NCBI GenBank assembly: GCA_030220185.1
Contig: JASPKZ010005705.1
Location: forward strand, 1,227,501 to 1,291,500
Reading direction: 5' to 3'
Source: Diploptera punctata
Lineage: Eukaryota; Arthropoda; Insecta; Blattodea; Blaberidae
Length of the DNA stretch: 64,000 nucleotides
Part shown: piece after piece, positions 43,577 to 55,149 of the stretch
Layout: every line of letters begins with the position of its first letter
Numbering within the stretch: position 1 is the first letter of the stretch
Notes under the pieces: generated by a model
Seen by the model: the letters and a program-made list of their open reading frames with translations, nothing else
What the model was told of the DNA's origin: nothing
Database searches by the model: none
Translations under genes and position numbers: made by a program

Positions 43577-43952
43577 TTGGACCAAAGAGAGAAGAACAAA
43601 CAGGTAAATAGAGAAAACTGCATAACAATGAACTACATGGTCTTGATAGGAATCCAGATATAATAAGAACAGTTATGTCTCGTAGACTGCGATGGGCAGG
43701 ACATGTTGCGCGTATGAGGAATGAAAGACGCGCATGGAAGCTTCTTGTAGGAAAGTCAGAGGGAAAACGCCCATTTGGTAGACCAAGAATGAGGTGGAAG
43801 AATAACTTTAACTATGATTAGAGGGAAGTAAATTATATAGGGAATGATTGGAAAGCATTAGCTCAGGATAGGGATGTATGGAGAGCTTATGTCCGCGCGG
43901 CCATGAACCTACGGGTTCGATAGTACCAGTGAGTAAGTAAGTAAGTAATCTG
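43577..43952 (+). mobile_element. LINE-A 3' end inserted in fold-back element
   Basis: From FGPKREEQT (43577) through RRLRWAGHVARM, WKLLVG and a stop-containing W.NNFNYD to the 3' end CATGAACCTACGGGTTCGAT and GTAAGTAAGTAAG tail. Flanks GCTGTTGTTG.. and GCTGTTGTTTT suggest a short target duplication. Confidence 0.8.
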
Positions 43953-44350
43953 CTGTTGTTTTGCGACGCTTTTGACATCTATGGCCTTCCGGCGGTAGTC
44001 GCTAGCTACTGACTGTTGTTTTGTAATTTCGTATAGAGGGTTGCAGGAGTTAGGTGTATTCTTATTTAAAATTAAATCGTTATTTACTTCCTTTAACATT
44101 TCGAGTTCCTGTAGCATGTTTTTTAATGAATATATAGCTAACTCATACAACCCACAACATGAAATTACAAAACAACAGTCATTAGCTACCGACGACGCTG
44201 GTAGGTCGCAGATATGAAAAGAATCGCAAAACAACAACAGTAAAAAGCAAATATTCTTCTGCTAACCGGTTTCCTAAAGGCTTATAGTTCTTACAAATTA
44301 AAAATAAAACTTAATTGAGGACGGCGTTACCCGCCAGGTATCTGTTTTAC

Positions 44351-45121
44351 ATTTTACTTTGTGACTATTTATCTCAACTGAATTTTAGTATGAATTTCAT
44401 TAGGATGTTTTCAAGTTCTGTTGTTGTACATTAGATGGCTCTGCAGTCTTGTACTTTTATTTTTTACGGCTATGAGTAGTAGTAGTACAAAGATAAACTC
44501 TAGTGTTATTTCATTAGTATCCTTGGCCTCCTAATATAGCTGGACCAGGTTATTTTGTTGTTGTTGGGTTTGAGTTTCTTATTCTCCTGCGATGGTACTC
44601 TGTCCTTGTAGTCTGACCTTGACCTCCTTTTTAATAGCCATTTGTTTACTTCGATCACTTCTTTTTGATTTCCAATTCTTGATTCCAGCCTGTTTTAGAT
44701 CTTGTTGTACATCATCCAACCACCTCAACCTAGTCTACCAATCCTTTTCTTACTATCCAGTTTAGAGTTTAGGGCACTGTTTTATTTGGACGTCATCCAT
44801 GATGTAATAGTACAGTGCGATCAGTATAGCATTGGACAGCAGACGCGGGGTTTGTGCTGTGCGGTGAGGAAGGCTTACACGTGCAGACACGGGATGTGAA
44901 ATGTGCGCAGACTCAGCAGTATAGAAACACACATCCACGCATTCACGATCACAGTCAGATTGTATGCTTCGAGTGGATAAAGGTGCTGGCTTGTTTTTCC
45001 TTGTGTACTGAATGGCGTGTGTATAAGTTATTTCAATTTTAAAATTTGTATCTTATAAAACAGGCGTGTATAAATGTAAACTGAATGACGTGTGTATAAG
45101 TGTAAAGTGTAAACTGTTATA
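44351..45121. other. Unassigned stretch
   Basis: 44690-44770 (CATCATCCAACCACCTCAAC, CTAGTCTACCAATCCTTTT) could be a minus-strand LINE C-terminus, but it is too decayed to name. Confidence 0.25.
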
Positions 45122-45400
45122 ATGGCTAATAATTTTTCTACTGAACAACGTGTATTTATTTATGATCAATATTTGTTAACTCAGTCTGCCAGCCAAGTAC
45201 GAAGACTTTTTGAAACACGATTCCCGAGTGTAAAAATTCCGTAACGTTCAACAGTCCATAATCTGCACAACAAATTTTATAATGAGGTGTCCAAAAATGT
45301 ATGGACAACGAAGGTGAAGAGTTCCGGCACCTCCTTTATAAAGTTGGTATATACGACAATTTGTAAAATAGTTACGAAAATGTGTGTGGTTGTATCACCG
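45122..45400 (+). pseudogene. DUF4817-like transposase N-terminus
   Basis: From ATG at 45122 the frame reads FSTEQRVFIYDQYLLTQSAS, QVRRLFETRFPSVKIP, stop at 45242, then RSTVHNLHNKFYN. This is the helix-turn-helix N-terminal domain found in insect mariner-type transposases (DUF4817). After about 45285 the frame shifts and homology is lost. The catalytic domain is not seen downstream. Same transposase group as the C-terminal piece at 19313, but not obviously the same element. Confidence 0.6.
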
Positions 45401-46894
45401 CGATCCCATGCTGTCCGTTCCCCATCGCGAGTGCGTCAGCAGTGTATAGTGAAATCTCTGCGTCTGCTGTCCAGTGCTGTACTGATTGCACTATTACATT
45501 GCGAGGTAGGGAAGTGGTTTTTATAGAAGTGAGGAAATGATTAAAAACCGAGCGTCAGCGAGGTTTTTAATTTCCAAGATTTTGTAAAACACTTGACAAA
45601 CGTGCGTTGTACATTATTTTTTGCACGATGGTGTTTTCAAAATAACAAATAATAGTAAAATAATAACATCTGTGTTGGAAATATTTGCGTTCATTATAAA
45701 CAACTGCTAACGTTAACAGTTTGACCAACGTACAATGCCGAAAATAATTTAGTTGAGACTACAGCAGGCCGTGACACCAATCAGGGATGAAATGGCGGCA
45801 AGTACGAATTTATTGTTTTATATCGTTTCAAATAAAGTTTAGTTCATTTAAAATGCAGTGATTTATTTGATATAATGTATATCAATATTATCTTTGGATA
45901 TATTTTTGTATATACATCGTATATAGTATACATGAAGGGCAGAGGTTTAACTTCCCGCACTCCATAGTTAATTTGTAATTTGTATAGCTATTTAGTTATT
46001 TATAGGTTGGCAACCCCGAAATTTAGGAGATTGAACTTCCAATCATGGTCACTACTGCTATCGTGCAAACAATGCATTTTAATTAAATAAAGTCACAATA
46101 AAATCTTCAGTATAAATGAAAAGTCTGGAGTCTTCTTGTTGACGTATGGTAGCTGTTAGATGGAAGGATGTTTATTGCATGAGTGTGGGGCTTCAAGTAG
46201 TCGTTCCAATGGTCAATTTTAGTATTGTAACGGGTTCGTTTCTAGGTTTATTTTGTTTATTATAGGTATGTGAATGATTACATTTAAGTGGCCTGTGATT
46301 GTTAGGAAATCAGGGAAAATACCATTGCCAGATTTGTTAGACTCGAGACTTAAACCTAGGACTGTCCGTTTTGAACCAACTCGCTCGATAAAAGTACAGT
46401 ACTTGCTTGATGTCTTCAAGTTTAAAGTGAAGGATGTTTGAAAGGTAAATTTAAGTTTCTTGAGAGAAAAGCCATTATAAAATGAAAAATGCATTAGGAA
46501 ATACAATTTTAAGTTTTTGAAAGTTGACTAAACTGAAGTAGACTGGGATATTTAAACATTGTCTCTAATCTTTTGTAGCGGGGTGGTTTATAATTTTCAA
46601 TTAAATTAAGTATATTCCTTCTTAAAGGAAAGTTTAAAATCCATCCCTCGATTAAAGACACTCAAAGTTTGCAAGTCAAAGACAGAATAAAAGCCTGACT
46701 TAATACGGTTTTGTTTATACTAAAGACTTGATCTAACCTTACACATCAGTTAAGTCTTTTATAATCAAGTACGTGTTTCTGTTTTCTAAAATATAGAGAG
46801 ATTAATTTTAGAGTTACTTTTTAAAAAATAATTTAAAGCATTATTGAATCAAATCAGCTCCTGAATAATAATAAAATTAATAATATCATGTAAT
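45401..46894. other. Unassigned A+T-rich stretch
   Basis: No gene or known repeat recognised. Confidence 0.25.
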
Positions 46895-47228
46895 ATCCTC
46901 ACCTCGTGTCCAACTCAGGATCGGGTCGAAGAATGAGATGAGATGAAGACCCCTATAGAGAAATCTGTGAATTACAAGGGTGCCGCCGACCACGTCCGAC
47001 GCACCATCACGGGGGCAGATAAACAAAATGAAACGAAATGGATAAGATGAATATGGAAAAATGGTAGAATGAAATTGTGGCTGAGAAAAACGGGAGAAAA
47101 ACTCCGAGAAAAACCTGACCAAGCATTGTTCGTCCACCACGAAAGCCACATGGAGTGACCGACACTCGATCTCAGGACCCCAGCAGTAAGAGGCGAGCGT
47201 CTAACCGCTTGTACCACGGAGCCACAAA
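46895..47228 (-). mobile_element. SINE-D copy
   Basis: The minus strand starts with a tRNA-like head: GTGGCTCCGTGGTACAAGCG, GTTAGACGCTCGCCTCTTA, weak box B GGTCCTGAGATCGAG. The body has TTTTCTCGGAGTTTTTCTCC and ends near GGACACGAGGTGAGG. Confidence 0.6.
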
Positions 47229-47345
47229 TATCATCATCATCATCATCATGAACAAATTCGTTTTAGGCCATGTGGCCTGTACGGTAAACCTAGCGAAGAT
47301 GGTCTTGATCTTTCCACCGATGTTTTGGTCTTCCTTGGTCCCTAT
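47229..47345 (-). mobile_element. LINE-B-like 3' end
   Basis: CAT repeats and CGTTTTAGGCCATGTGGCCT, CTTTCCACCGATGTTTTGG: the reverse complement of a GRPKHRWKD-type C-terminus and 3' end. Confidence 0.6.
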
Positions 47346-47357
47346 GTCCAGTTGGGG

Positions 47358-47358
<1 letters not shown>

Positions 47359-47416
<58 letters not shown>

Positions 47417-47496
47417 TAATAATAATAATGATAATAATAATAATAATAATAATGATAATAATAATAATGATAATAATGATAATAATGATAATAATG

Positions 47497-47559
<63 letters not shown>
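47359..47559. repeat. Very long (AAT)n microsatellite
   Basis: About 200 bp of AAT with interspersed GAT units. Open frames of poly-Asn, poly-Ile and poly-Tyr across it are artefacts. Confidence 0.95.
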
Positions 47560-48639
47560 GTTACTTAGAAACAAACCTATGTCAAATGTGCACTTAATTT
47601 CCCACAATCGGATTCTAGTTGTTAAGGCAACTTCATGTTTCTTTCTTATTATTTGTTCGTAACAATAGAAAGTTAATAAAGAAGTCAAAACCTATAAATT
47701 ATAAATGTGCTTCTTTAAAACGACAATTTTTTTTCAAGAGGATTAAAGAAGTCAGACGTACAAAACGTACGTAATTTTTTAGTTGAGATAGCAACATTTA
47801 GTTTCCCGTGAACGCCTGACTGCAAAGAGTCTTGAGAACCGGCAGGAGCGGGATGGTAGGCGGAATTCTCCGTGGTAGTCTCGTTTTATGGAGTGGAGTA
47901 AACTTTCTTCCACGGAGGGGTGTTAAACTCGCCACTGAAGTTATTTTACGTTCGTGACGTGGGGTTAGGCGACTAGCGCATGTTAGGTGTTAGTTCGAGT
48001 ATCTGACAGACTGTCACATGGTCAGTGAGTCCCCAGGATACAAGCAGTGAACCTGTGGTTATCTCAGCGCGATAGCGCAGCCCAACTTATTGAGAGGCTC
48101 GTGAAAAACAGTGGCAGACGGGCACTGCTGGGCCACGGATAATTTCCCGGATCCCCACAGGTGGAGGAGTTTACCTATATGGCCGATTGAGCTATAGCCA
48201 AGTAGGGCGGGAGGGATGGTGGCTTGGCTCCCGGATTGAGATAGGGGTTCATGTTGTTATCTTAACAGTTTATTTATATTTTCAAATCATTTCGGCTTAA
48301 TTTAATAGTGGTAATGTTATTTGTGATTACCACTTTTTTTTCAAACTTTCACGCTGATATCGCTGAAGATAAGAAAAACTAGCGACAATGGTCAACCGGC
48401 GGGTTGGGACACCCCTCCAAAGTGCAATATCAACGGAGTAATACGGTTTATTTCTTGATTCTTGAAATGTCCAGAAATAAACTTGGGTAATGGGCGTACT
48501 CTTATCCTCACAAAAATACGGATTTCCAATCCATCAAAAGTTCGTCACACAGAAATGACGTAAACAAAGTGAATTCCCCAGCAAGTCGAATTCATGGTTC
48601 CATCTTGTTGGTTTACAGAATATATCTCTCTTTTGTTAA
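47560..48639. other. Unassigned, with a G+C-rich part
   Basis: 47810-48250 has clearly higher G+C content than its surroundings and lacks repeats recognised elsewhere here. No open frame longer than 60 codons. Function unknown. Confidence 0.25.
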
Positions 48640-48935
48640 TTAAATCATTGCGAACAAAGCAAACACGACGGCCGCTAGAGCGATTTTTAACAAAACGTCC
48701 CACTCGTTATGATCGGGTTTAAGTAATTACTTAAGAATATGTTATTCCTACTATTTATATCGCATATACCTAGTTTCGTTGTGAAAAATCGAAATAAGGT
48801 ACCGATAGATCTATTTTTAAATTTTCACTTCAGATGAACCCCCACTCATGATATCACGCCCGATATTATATTTCTTAATAAAATGTCACAAGAGAGTTCG
48901 TTTGCGAGAAAATAAACAGGGCGACCGCTAGATAA
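48640..48935 (+). repeat. Repeat V copy 2
   Basis: Matches 18851-19078 and contains two related sub-units (GGCCGCTAGAGCGATTTTTAA and ACCGATAGATCTATTTTTAA). Confidence 0.5.
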
Positions 48936-48944
48936 TAATAAATA

Positions 48945-49215
48945 ATTAACTCACTGGCTCTATCAAAACCATAGGTCCATGACCACTTTCCATACATCCC
49001 TATCCTGATCTACTGTTTTCAAATCGTCGCCTGTATAATCTACTTCCCTCAAATCAAGCTTAATGTTATTCTCCCATCTCATTATTGGTCTACCAACTGG
49101 GCGTTTTCCCTCTGGTTTTTCTACAAGAAGCTTCCATATCCCTTTTCATCCCCATTCGTGCTACATATTCTGCCAATCGCAGTCTACGAGATTTATCAGT
49201 TCTTATTTTATCAAA
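48945..49215 (-). mobile_element. LINE-A 3' end fragment
   Basis: Reverse complement of the 3' end (CACTGGCTCTATCAAAACC, CTGTATAATCTACTTCCC) up to the RLRLAEYVARM codons near 49160. Confidence 0.75.
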
Positions 49216-49304
49216 TACACCGTGTTAAATGTGTACACATTTATTTCAATAAAATGATACGTTAGGGCGTATATTAAATATAATGGGAAATAAAGCCTTA
49301 AAGT

Positions 49305-49628
49305 CCACCGCTGTGGTCTCGAGATAAAGTGCTGCTTTGTAACACAATTGGCCCGGGTTCGATTCCCGGTCAGGACAGGCTTCTGGGGAGGTTTATTTCG
49401 GGGTTTTTTGCTAACCTGTAAGGCAAATGTCAGGACGACTAGGTCCCAACTGTCCCCGAAAATCATCCGGTCATCATCATCCTTATCATCATCATCATCC
49501 TTCACCGGCGTGGAAAGCAACGGGAAGCTACTACACATATAATTCCCTAGTAAAGCTGCAAAGTATAGCATGAAAATGCTATGATTGCAGTGAAAGACGT
49601 GCCCTCGGGCAGAATTACTATTGATGGA
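49305..49628 (+). mobile_element. SINE-A copy, tail type 1
   Basis: Head with box B GGGTTCGATTCCCGGTC; body and tail CACCGGCGTGGAAAGCAACG and GAATTACTATTGATGG. Confidence 0.85.
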
Positions 49629-49784
49629 AATCCTTAAATACAGAATTTATAGACCATCAATAGATACACGCTAATAGATATGGCATTTTATTACTGTTTT
49701 CGAGAAACTTGCTTTGACAATTATATTCATTCGTACTGATGTCCATCAGGCCCCATTATATAGGAACCAATAAAACCTAGTATG

Positions 49785-49905
49785 CAGGGGGCACGAGTTC
49801 GATCATAGGTGGGACAAGTTTCCTGGGGTTTTCTTCACCTGTGAGACAAATGTCAGGAACGTTTAAGACTCAAATGTTCTCCCAACATCAACTGGCAATC
49901 ATAAT
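49785..49905 (+). mobile_element. SINE-A partial copy
   Basis: Box B-like GAGTTCGATCATAGGTGGG, then CCTGGGGTTTTCTTCACCTG and GACAAATGTCAGGAACG. Head incomplete. Confidence 0.6.
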
Positions 49906-50734
49906 CATCGTGTTTAATCTGAATGTAAGAGTAAATGTTATGCTTCTGTGTTATCTCGAAAGAGGCCCTGAATTGAACTAAACATTTATTCGGACGGATC
50001 CTCCATACTTTGCGTGTCAAAAAAAGCATGTGCATGATCCAAAGTTTAAAATCCCTCCCCCGACAGGTCGAGCCACTGTAAGGCCCGGGTGACTGTGAGA
50101 CGTGTAGAAGTACCTATAAGGCGAGAGGCTAAACTGCGATGGAAAAGAGAAGAAGAATTTATCCTGCTGGAGAAAGGTCGAATTTCATGTCAAAAGCTGC
50201 ACATTTCAGACAATAAAGGTTTTACATAATACATAAGTTAAAGATAAAAATTAATAATTTAATTGGGAACCAAATTAATTACTGCTATGAATTACTGATG
50301 TTGATATTGAATGAAATTTAATCTACATTATGAGTAAAGTGGTTCATAATACTTTCATATGTCACAAATGCTATTTACAAAATATTACAATTCACGATTA
50401 TAATACCTTTTCAAAGGTATTGCAGTAGTATATCCTATCCATAACAACTCAAGCCTGACTCACATTTGAAGACAGTTTGGAATATGGTACAAATTCTCTA
50501 CTTATCCTGTTTTACTTGGGTAAGTGAGATTTTATTGATGAATTGAGATGCTTACTGCCGAATGATAGCTGAAATTAATTCGTAATTTACTTTTGAATTC
50601 TTACATTGTACATAATTTTATTTCATATCATGTCAAATTTCATTATTTTAATGAATATACTTTTCTGTACTCAACTAAAAATACTTCTATAAAATATGCT
50701 CATAATGAAGTGGTCCGTACGCAATGTTGGAAAT
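49906..50734. other. Unassigned A+T-rich stretch
   Basis: Nothing recognised. Confidence 0.25.
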
Positions 50735-51508
50735 TACTATGACTATTTAACTCATGCCCCAAATAGGAGTTAATGACCAATCACGTTTCAACGATTTCTG
50801 TTTTACAACCAATCAGAGTCGTGTTTCACGAAATATTTATCAGTGTTAAATTTACCATATTAAAGAAAACTCCTCCTTTTTAATATTCTGAACAGGTCTG
50901 ACCATTATTTTGCAGTGACTGAGCCTGTAAGAAATACGGCTACCAGATTGTATATATAGTGCATAGATGTCAACACATAGCGCTTGCAGGAGTTAATATA
51001 AAAACATTTGTAGCGATTTATTATACCACAAAAAAAAAGAAACTACTGTTTGCACTTTCTTAAATGTATTTTTTCCCAGGTACAAATCCAGAAAAATATA
51101 ATTGTCATATTTACATCATACGACATCAGAAATGAATTAATATACAGTTTGATGTGTTTCATTTTTTCTCCACTAGAGAACATTCTTACAATATTGCGTT
51201 CCTTTGGCAATAAATAGTATGATCTGGTTGCAGTGATAAACAAAAGCAGCAGTTGAAGCGTACCTATCGTTTCTCATTTGTTTTTAAATATCGCCGTTTA
51301 CATAAAATATATAAATATTTTAAAATAACTACAGTTAAATAATGATTTGTGAGTAAACAGCTTAATTTTATTCGTTAAATAGTCCTAACAAATGCCACGA
51401 GTGATTTCCAAATTATCGATAAATTCACGACTCACGAAGTGAGGAGTGAATTTATCGAGAGAATTTGGAAATCACTCGTGGCATTACTTATGACTATTTC
51501 AAGATAAA
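50735..51508 (+). repeat. Repeat T copy 3, uninterrupted
   Basis: Reference copy. GACTATTTAACTCATGCCCC at the left and GTTAAATAGTCCTAACAAAT at 51374-51393 form a short inverted repeat. A terminal palindrome follows (51390-51490; TGCCACGAGTGATTTCCAAA against its mirror, with ACTCACGAAGTGAG in the middle). No protein recognised. Confidence 0.8.
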
Positions 51509-51945
51509 ATAGCAATAAAAGTAATATGTTCAAAATGTATGTTAAGAAAATATTAACCATTGCATAAGCTCACAACAATAATAATTCTAAGAATGAAATA
51601 AATTAAGTACGGCCCGATCACAACTGCAATTCATGGAATGCAATTTAAAATGTATTAACTCTTATGCGTAAATACTCTTTGTAAAGTTTCATCCATCTCC
51701 TGATGGTGCACCATGGATTATGTTAAATTTCTTTCAAAATAACTCGTGGATTTTCCCAACAACATGAGGGTGACGAATGTTTTTGTACCAAATATCTTGA
51801 GTGTTAAAGAAAGTAAACATTTAATTGTTTACTTCTAGTAAGATCTTACGAAGAGTTAAAATAGAATTAGATGGAAAACCATGGAACAAGTTTCTGAATT
51901 TAATTACTCCAGTTACCTAAAGGTCGGTTTACACACTACGTCTTA
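51509..51945. other. Unassigned A+T-rich stretch
   Basis: Nothing recognised. Confidence 0.25.
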
Positions 51946-52052
51946 GGGCCAGTTTCACCAAGAGAGATAACTGTATTACACCGGTTTAAGCTATGCATTA
52001 AACATAGGGAAAACTGGCGTAATACAGTTACCTCTGTTGGTGAAACTGACCC
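51946..52052. mobile_element. 107-bp hairpin MITE
   Basis: Ends GGGCCAGTTTCACCAA and TTGGTGAAACTGACCC, with inner GTATTACACCGGTTT/AACTGGCGTAATAC also mirrored. Flanked by TTA and ATA; superfamily not decided. Confidence 0.7.
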
Positions 52053-53030
52053 ATATTGTATGTTTTGTCGATCATACAAAACGTAATACAAAAAGTACGT
52101 TTTGTTCAGTGTTTACACAGTAACGTTTTCCCCTCCATTTTTACCTCAGTTCCAATCCAGACTCGAATTGAACCTTTTTCCTGAATATATTAAAATGCTT
52201 CCGCTAACTGTCTTTTAGCTCAAATTGACACAGAAAAAGGGTCAGTAATTATTTTCTGGAACAGCTCAGCCGAAGAGTCTACCAGATTTCCTAAACCATG
52301 TTTATATTAATCCTCAGCGGAGTGCAGCAAGCAACTAACTGCACCATGCGTATTAGCACATATATGATGGAACTAAGAGTCAGTCAGTCACGGGACACTA
52401 GCGGGAAAAATAATTACATTACAAGAAAATAGCTTCAATACTTTTTTGTTAGTTATGTACCGATAACGTAGAATCCAAGAGCAAATTTTTTTCATCAATT
52501 ATTATGTTGTGTACAGTGATTTTTATACGTTTTCCGTGACTGAATGACCATAGCTTGCAGTTAACAATTATAGGACATATTTAAGGCATATAGGATATTA
52601 GAATGCAATTAATATTATTATATTTACGACTAGGGAAGACCAAAGTATGGTTTAACAAAAGAGTTGTGAAATAAAACGAATTAACACGACCAAATTATTA
52701 AACAACAAATTGGTAAAATTTTGCGTGTTTTTACAGGTTTGGAATATGGCAAGTTGTACCACTAATATTAGATTAAAATAATACACTTTCGGAACATTAT
52801 CTTATAGAATCAGAACATTTGATCCTTAAAGATATATATTACGCCAAAAAAATTATTCCTGCGTCAATTTCAAAATTTTCACCTCGGTATGACATTTTCG
52901 TGGAATCGCTCTTCAATAAATGCTGAATACATGATTATATGCACATGAAGTATGAGTTTCAGATATCACAAATATTAGTCACCCAAGCCGAGTTTGAGTT
53001 GAAATAGAAAAAAAAAAACAAGAGTAAAGT
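52053..53030. other. Unassigned A+T-rich stretch
   Basis: Nothing recognised. Confidence 0.25.
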
Positions 53031-53032
53031 TG

Positions 53033-53208
53033 AGATGGTATCCCGACAGAACTCGTCAAGTTCAGATGGTATCACGAGAGAACTCGTCAAGTTCAGATTG
53101 TATCACGACAGAACTCGTCAAGTTCAGATGGTATCCCGAGAGAACTCGTCAATTTCAGATGGTATCCCGACAGAACTCGTCAAGTTCAGAATGTATCCCG
53201 ACAGAACT
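53033..53208. repeat. 31-bp minisatellite, about 5.7 units
   Basis: Unit starts AGATGGTATCCCGACAGAAC and recurs at 53033, 53064, 53095, 53126, 53157 and 53188. Units alternate between CGACAG and CGAGAG variants. Confidence 0.9.
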
Positions 53209-53429
53209 CATATAACCAGGGTGAGGAAAATAGAAAGATAAGATACACCGAACTGCTTAGTATGATTTGGGATAAACAGGGTCTTGAAAATTAATAGAAA
53301 TAATAAATTATTTATCATACCAACCTATAAGGTAGAAGATAAAACTGATTGCAATAACTGTAGAAGCAATTACTTTAAACTTCATACAAAATTTTAATAA
53401 ATTTATATAATTATAGTATCTAGTGTTAT

Positions 53430-53780
53430 TCCTTACTTTAAGGGAGGAAAGGAGATTACAGGTATTTGAGAATAAAGTACTTAGGAAAAATTTTGGACCA
53501 AAGAGAGATGAACAGACAGGTGAATGGAGAAGACTACATAACAATGAACTACATGGTCTTTATGGGAAGCCGGATATAATAAGAGCAGTTAAGTCTCGTA
53601 GACTGCGATGGACAGGACATGTTGCACGTATGGGGAATGAAATACTTGCATGGAAGCTTCTTGTAGGAAAGCCAGAGGGAAAACGCCCAGTTGGTAGACC
53701 AAGAATGAGGTGGGAGAATAACATTTACTATGATTTGAGGGAAGTAGATTATACAGGAAATGATTGGAAAGCATTAGCTC
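53430..53780 (+). mobile_element. LINE-A 3' part, open frame
   Basis: About 120 codons are open: FLTLREERRLQVFENKVLRK, NFGPKRDEQTGEWRRLHNNE, LRWTGHVARMGNE, WKLLVGKPEGKRPVGRPRMR and WENNIYYDLREVDYTGNDW. It is cut after KALAH, before the usual 3' end. One of the best preserved copies. Confidence 0.85.
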
Positions 53781-54239
53781 ATTTCTTATGTTGACATAAC
53801 AGTTGATCGCCCAATGTGGATTTAGACGAAGTAGTTCTACAATAGATAGCATTTTTTAATACATTTATAAGATAGGTTCTAAAAAATAATGGGAAAATGA
53901 AGACACTGTGCATCAACTATATGCGGGCCTCTAAAATGGATGCAATTCAATTAAATTGGAGAAGTTTTATAGTATCGTGTTGGAATTCCTAAAAAAAAAA
54001 TAGAGTTATTCGAATACATATAAATGACACATAGAGTAAGGTGCCGGTAGGCAAATAATTTTCAAATATTTTTGAATTCACAATGGACTAAAAAAAGATC
54101 AACTATCTCCTCTGCTGTTCAATTTCATACAACAGCATGCAAGACTATATTTAGAGGATAAGCAGGGACTCAGAAGTATTATAGCTATATGCGGAAGTTT
54201 TAGTATTATTAAGCGATAACGAGTGCTACTAACGGCACA
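53781..54239. other. Unassigned A+T-rich stretch
   Basis: Nothing recognised. Confidence 0.25.
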
Positions 54240-54385
54240 TCGTCATAAACAACAACTAGTCGTAGACACTCATACTGCTGATGATGGAAGTTAACTTCCA
54301 AAAGGCCTCCATATAACATTTTAAATACAATGTTTTAACACTAGTTGAGGACGACAGGTATACATTTTAATTTTTATCTTACGAT
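54240..54385 (+). mobile_element. Penelope-like fragment, AGGCCT type
   Basis: Shares CTAGTTGAGGACGAC and TATACATTTTAA with the right end of the 30304 element and carries the same kind of ribozyme motif. Confidence 0.55.
54275..54312 (+). ncRNA. Hammerhead-like motif, AGGCCT type
   Basis: Core CTGATGA (54278-54284), stem II GGAAG/CTTCC within a 16-bp palindrome (54285-54300), stem III AGGCCT (54303-54308), C17. GAA has become AAA, and stem I is short. Confidence 0.35.
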
Positions 54386-54389
54386 TAAG

Positions 54390-55073
54390 AAATTAGGTCT
54401 TGAATTAAATAAAACCAAATGTATGATCATACATATAAATACATAATATAATATAAATGAACAATAAAACATTAGGCATTTTTGAAGAAATCACAAATTC
54501 AAATTCTTAAGAACAACAATTACAAACAGGAACGAGCAGCGGAAATAAATTAAACATTAACTCAACTCTGCATGCTATTGGCAATGCAATTTTTCTAAAA
54601 CAGCGTTAAACTAAAAATACATACAACCACTGTTGTTCTTCCAGTTACCCACTATAAGAATGCGAAACATACTCTCTCACTTTAAGAGAGGAGAACTAAG
54701 TGCTTTAGGAAAGCGTTTGGACAGAGAGATACGAACAAATTGGCGATGTATGAAACTACATAAGACTGAGTGGCAGTATCATTATGGAAAAACAGACATA
54801 ATAAGAGGAGTTAAATCTCGTAGACTTCAATGGACTAGGATAAGTAGCATGAATGGGGAATGGAAGAAGGGCATGTAAATTTCTTAATGTAATGCCAATG
54901 GGAAATGACTCGGTAGGTAGGCCAAGAATGAGGCGGAAAATAATATTAACCATGATTTGAGGGCAGTAAAATTTAAGGGGAATGATTGGAAAACATTAGA
55001 TCAGGGTAGGAATTTATGGGGGGTTATATGCGCGCGGTCATGAACCTCAGGGTTCGATAGTTCCAGTGATTTA
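54390..55073 (+). mobile_element. LINE-A 3' half, diverged
   Basis: From GLELNKTKCMIIH to the 3' end CATGAACCTCAGGGTTCGAT. Many frameshifts. Confidence 0.7.
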
Positions 55074-55149
55074 TGGTAAATTTTCCACTTATCGGATATT
55101 TTATATTAATATGACGTATTGAAATTGGACAAGTACGAAATAAAATAAT

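Larger units (their letters stand above)
43450..44350. mobile_element. Long fold-back element split by LINE-A
   Basis: Left arm 43450-43580 plus 43953-44090 mirrors right arm 44130-44350: GCCGTCGTCCTCAA, TAAGAACTAT..GCCTTT, TAGC.ACTGACTGTTGTTTTG and TTTGTAATTTC in inverted order. A LINE-A copy sits in the left arm. Confidence 0.65.

Noticed and set aside
47155..47688. Long ORFs of poly-Asn, poly-Ile and poly-Tyr
   Set aside because: They are translations of an AAT microsatellite.
53030..53241. Two overlapping ORFs with repeating SSSSD-type peptides
   Set aside because: Both arise from the 31-bp minisatellite. The unit is not a multiple of three, so the frames cycle.
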